This document shows positions 62,197 to 64,000 of a stretch of 64,000 bases of DNA, one piece after another. Within the stretch, counting starts at the first letter, position 1. Each line of letters starts with the position of its first letter. The stretch comes from JAGXFP01 sp039714535. Lineage in GTDB: Bacteria > Desulfobacterota > Desulfobulbia > Desulfobulbales > JAGXFP01. Where the stretch lies: positions 37,255-101,254 of the forward strand of contig JBDLJC010000005.1 of assembly GCA_039714535.1 (NCBI GenBank), in the 5' to 3' direction. A program made the translations under genes and the position numbers. The notes beneath the pieces are model-generated. The model did no database searches and was not told the origin of the DNA. It was given only the letters and a program-made list of their open reading frames with translations.

Positions 62197-62253
62197 ACTC
62201 AACTAGTTTGTTAACTCAGCCTGTTGAGATTAAATTCTGCTTTTATACGCTAT

Positions 62254-62316
62254 GCAGAATCAGTCAATATGGTGCTATACGGAATCCGTCTATCACCGTA
62301 TTGGCCCATTCTGTAT
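62254..62316. other. Long imperfect hairpin before the TIR gene, attC-like or regulatory
   Basis: Nested complementary blocks GCAGAAT/ATTCTGT, AATA/TATT, GGTG/CACC and ACGG/CCGT around a three-base loop, with symmetric CTAT internal loops. A direct near-repeat (CTATGCAGAATCAGTC, CTATACGGAATCCGTC) lies inside. GTTATGC, the terminal core of long Vibrio-type attC sites, follows at 62325-62331, 36 bases before the gene start. A matching left core is not certain. Confidence 0.4.
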
Positions 62317-62366
62317 TTCATACTGTTATGCATCTAAGAGAATCTACATCGAAGGAATAAATATTT

Positions 62367-63239
62367 ATGCCGATTTTCATCAGCTACTCACATGAGAATA
62401 AAGAGTTTGTCGATAAGCTGGCGATGCAACTCGTACATAGGAATGTCAATGTGTGGCTCGATCGATGGGAGTTGAGTATTGGTGATTCCATTATTGACAA
62501 AGTACAGGAAGCCGTGGATGGAGCAAGTGCCTTGCTCGTAATATTATCTAAAGCATCAATAGCTTCAGAGTGGTGTAAAAGAGAACTTTCCTCTGGGTTT
62601 CTACGCGAACTTGAGGAAAAGCGCGTAGTTGTAATGCCTGTATTACTAGAAAATTGCGATGTTCCCTTATTTGCCAGGGGTAAGCTATATGCAGATTTTC
62701 GCACTAATTTCGATGACGGTCTCAGAACAGTCGTAGAGGGCATATCAAAAGTAACAAGCCCATTTTTGGCTCGTACAAAAGAACCAGAATATCACGTCGA
62801 TTGGTCTATAGATTGGGGTGATGTAAACGGTAATTTTGCCATAATCATGAACTTCGTAGAGCAGGCGCAAAACCAGCCATATACGTGTCTGACAAATATT
62901 GAAATTTTGGCTTCACCTGTCGCAACACAAAAGTATGAAGACAATAAAATCACTCATGGGGAAGAACATGCTAGGGCCTATATCATCAGGGTGATAAATG
63001 AGCATTTTCAAAACCAGCCAGATTTTCGTCTTCTACTTGTAACTGAGAGAGAGAAAGTTGAGCGAGTCATGGTTGAAGGTGAAGATCAAGAAGAAAAGTA
63101 TCTTCTAAGAATAGGCGCTCGCCGCCTAGGAGAAGATACCGGCCGAGATATTTTGGTACATACGACAAATTTGATTTTACAAGCTTATAGCCATATGAGT
63201 GATGTATTAAAACAGCCCGCGTATGGTGCAAAAGCATAA
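62367..63239 (+). CDS. TIR-domain protein with unknown C-terminal domain
   Basis: 290 residues. N-terminal TIR domain (residues 1-145): MPIFISYSHENKEFVDKLA, WLDRWELSIGDSI, ASALLVILSKASIASEWCKREL, in which Glu73 of WCKRE aligns with the NADase catalytic Glu of TIR enzymes. The C-terminal 140 residues form a mixed alpha/beta region that I do not recognise (WSIDWGDVNGNFAIIMNFVEQA, GEEHARAYIIRVINEHF). Lone TIR proteins often act as abortive-infection NADases, so antiphage defence is inference. The stop lies in GCATAAC, inside an attC-like site. Confidence 0.85.
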   Translation: MPIFISYSHENKEFVDKLAMQLVHRNVNVWLDRWELSIGDSIIDKVQEAVDGASALLVILSKASIASEWCKRELSSGFLRELEEKRVVVMPVLLENCDVPLFARGKLYADFRTNFDDGLRTVVEGISKVTSPFLARTKEPEYHVDWSIDWGDVNGNFAIIMNFVEQAQNQPYTCLTNIEILASPVATQKYEDNKITHGEEHARAYIIRVINEHFQNQPDFRLLLVTEREKVERVMVEGEDQEEKYLLRIGARRLGEDTGRDILVHTTNLILQAYSHMSDVLKQPAYGAKA

Positions 63240-63319
63240 CAAATTTATTAACCGCAGGAACGTTGGCGGTGCTACGCGGCAAGTTCATTGGCGCGGTCTG
63301 GTCATAATCGGCGTTAGCT
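63234..63319 (+). other. Candidate integron attC site
   Basis: GCATAAC (63234-63240, containing the TIR stop codon) and GTTAGCT (63313-63319) are the outer core-like boxes. Between them ACCGC pairs with GCGGT (63251-63255 with 63293-63297), GAAC with GTTC and TTG with CAA, with one extrahelical G at 63262, and TTAT pairs with ATAA further out. Extrahelical bases in an imperfect stem and a stop codon inside the left box are attC hallmarks. The next ATG is 15 bases after the right box. No integrase in the window. Confidence 0.5.
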
Positions 63320-63334
63320 CTCCAGAGAAAACTA

Positions 63335-63904
63335 ATGGAATCAAAAAGAAAACTGGAAATAGCCACTATAACGATTGCCGTTGCTAGTGCTTTAATTAGT
63401 GCGTATTTTTCCATCCAATCAAGAATGGATGTTGAGTTAAACAATAAGATTAAGGCAAGAGAAATCTTAGAATCTAGAAATAAAGAAATAAAAAATTGGG
63501 CAGATGAAAGTATTAACGAATTAACCAACAATATCCACTATTGCGCCGGATACATCTCAAAACAAGAAGACAAAATCACCTGGAACAACTTACAACATTC
63601 GCGTATTCAACTATCTGCCCTTGCGGATCGTGGTCGTATATTATTTCCAAACACACATGACGGGCTAATTAACGACGGAAAATATCTTCGATTTGCAGGA
63701 ATACGAGATAAGACAGTAAACATTATTATAAAAGCATACGAACAAAGCAGTGAACAGTATTGTAGCAAACATTCTACGCCAACTGAACTTGAAATATGGA
63801 AGCTCAGAAAGCAATTCGTAAATACTGTACAAAAAAGACTTGAGCCAAAAACAAGAGAAAAAGAACTTAAAGAAATAATAAGTGAACTAAAAAACAAGAG
63901 CTAA
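63335..63904 (+). CDS. N-terminally membrane-anchored protein of unknown function
   Basis: 189 residues. A single N-terminal span (residues ~9-27, ATITIAVASALISAYFSI) is followed by a charged, helical cytoplasmic or periplasmic part with coiled-coil character (VELNNKIKAREILESRNKEIK, LEPKTREKELKEIISELK). No recognised domain. AT-rich like its neighbour. Short 5' leader and 3' stop in AGCTAAC fit a gene cassette. Whether it works with the TIR protein is unknown. Confidence 0.6.
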   Translation: MESKRKLEIATITIAVASALISAYFSIQSRMDVELNNKIKAREILESRNKEIKNWADESINELTNNIHYCAGYISKQEDKITWNNLQHSRIQLSALADRGRILFPNTHDGLINDGKYLRFAGIRDKTVNIIIKAYEQSSEQYCSKHSTPTELEIWKLRKQFVNTVQKRLEPKTREKELKEIISELKNKS

Positions 63905-63911
63905 CACTTAG

Positions 63912-64000
63912 AAGGCCTCCCCTTGTCAAGGGCGAAAAAATCCATTAACGAAAAAACATTCTTTTCGCTCTGGCGTTGAGCAGCCAGACTTTTACTACCA
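63912..64000. repeat. Dispersed repeat, copy 2 (cut by window end)
   Basis: Starts AAGGCCTCCCCTT and matches 7600-7690 at roughly 80 percent identity, in the same orientation. It begins eight bases after a TAAC stop, as at the other copy. It may continue beyond the window. Confidence 0.6.

Larger units (their letters stand above)
61949..62366. other. 418-base leader of the TIR gene with promoter and long hairpin
   Basis: No ORF. Contains the promoter-like pair listed below and an imperfect hairpin of about 63 bases (62254-62316). G+C drops sharply at this point relative to manC, marking the boundary of acquired DNA. Confidence 0.5.

Noticed and set aside
1..64000. CRISPR arrays, rRNA and tRNA genes
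   Set aside because: No regularly spaced short repeats and no cloverleaf-like tRNA sequences were noticed by eye; a tRNA scan would be decisive but was not possible.

Overview
The window looks like chromosomal DNA of a Gram-negative, strictly anaerobic bacterium of the Desulfobacterota, most likely near Desulfobulbales. This is inferred from gene content, not from a marker-gene tree. Supporting features are a probable selenocysteine-containing rhodanese, an hgcA-hgcB pair (mercury methylation), paired hexaheme c-type cytochromes, a MucR-family zinc-finger regulator, a RemA/YicC/Gmk/RlmB cluster, and a complete lipopolysaccharide (Kdo, heptose, core, ligase, MsbA) gene set.

Layout. 1-3700: end of a type II secretion operon in the order gspK(partial)-L-M-N-G-H. 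3731-8725: AT-richer accessory segment with a broken IS110-family transposase, an attC-like hairpin, secreted or membrane proteins of unknown role (DUF2845, a CXXCH/CopD-like/cytochrome b5-like fusion, a scramblase-like protein), a short dispersed repeat and a decayed cation/proton antiporter. 8837-17594: housekeeping genes (yjeT-like, queA, fmdB-like, mucR-like, murI, lolA, a phosphodiesterase, a four-S1-domain protein) leading into hgcAB. 17606-21857: minus-strand cluster of a GIN-domain protein, rlmB, gmk, remA-like, yicC-like and the heptose kinase. 22381-23694: an exported triple-rhodanese protein read through an in-frame UGA with a SECIS-like hairpin. 23750-28214: a degenerate receiver plus a sigma-54 two-component pair. 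28410-35193: YkgJ-like protein, MORN protein, trypsin-like PDZ protease, dnaE. 35625-50024: sugar isomerase-like protein, a Trm112-like protein too short for usual ORF cut-offs, then LPS/core synthesis and export. 50237-53731: Ser/Thr kinase, second MORN protein, 3D-domain lipoprotein, YbeD-like protein. 53834-56739: copper chaperone and copper P-type ATPase. 56887-58817: twin hexaheme cytochromes and a small exported protein. 59144-61948: nucleotide-sugar genes. 62367-64000: a TIR-domain protein and a membrane-anchored protein separated by an attC-like site, laid out like integron gene cassettes.

How parts work together. kdsB, waaA, waaC, the heptose kinase, galE, the glycosyltransferases, the ligase and msbA together build and export LPS. 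CopZ and CopA handle copper. HgcA and HgcB would pass a methyl group to Hg(II) via a corrinoid. The two cytochromes are probably periplasmic electron carriers acting together. The main second-look items are the Sec-rhodanese, the hgcAB pair with an unusual cap-helix motif, the TIR cassette region with attC-like sites, and two small dispersed repeat families.
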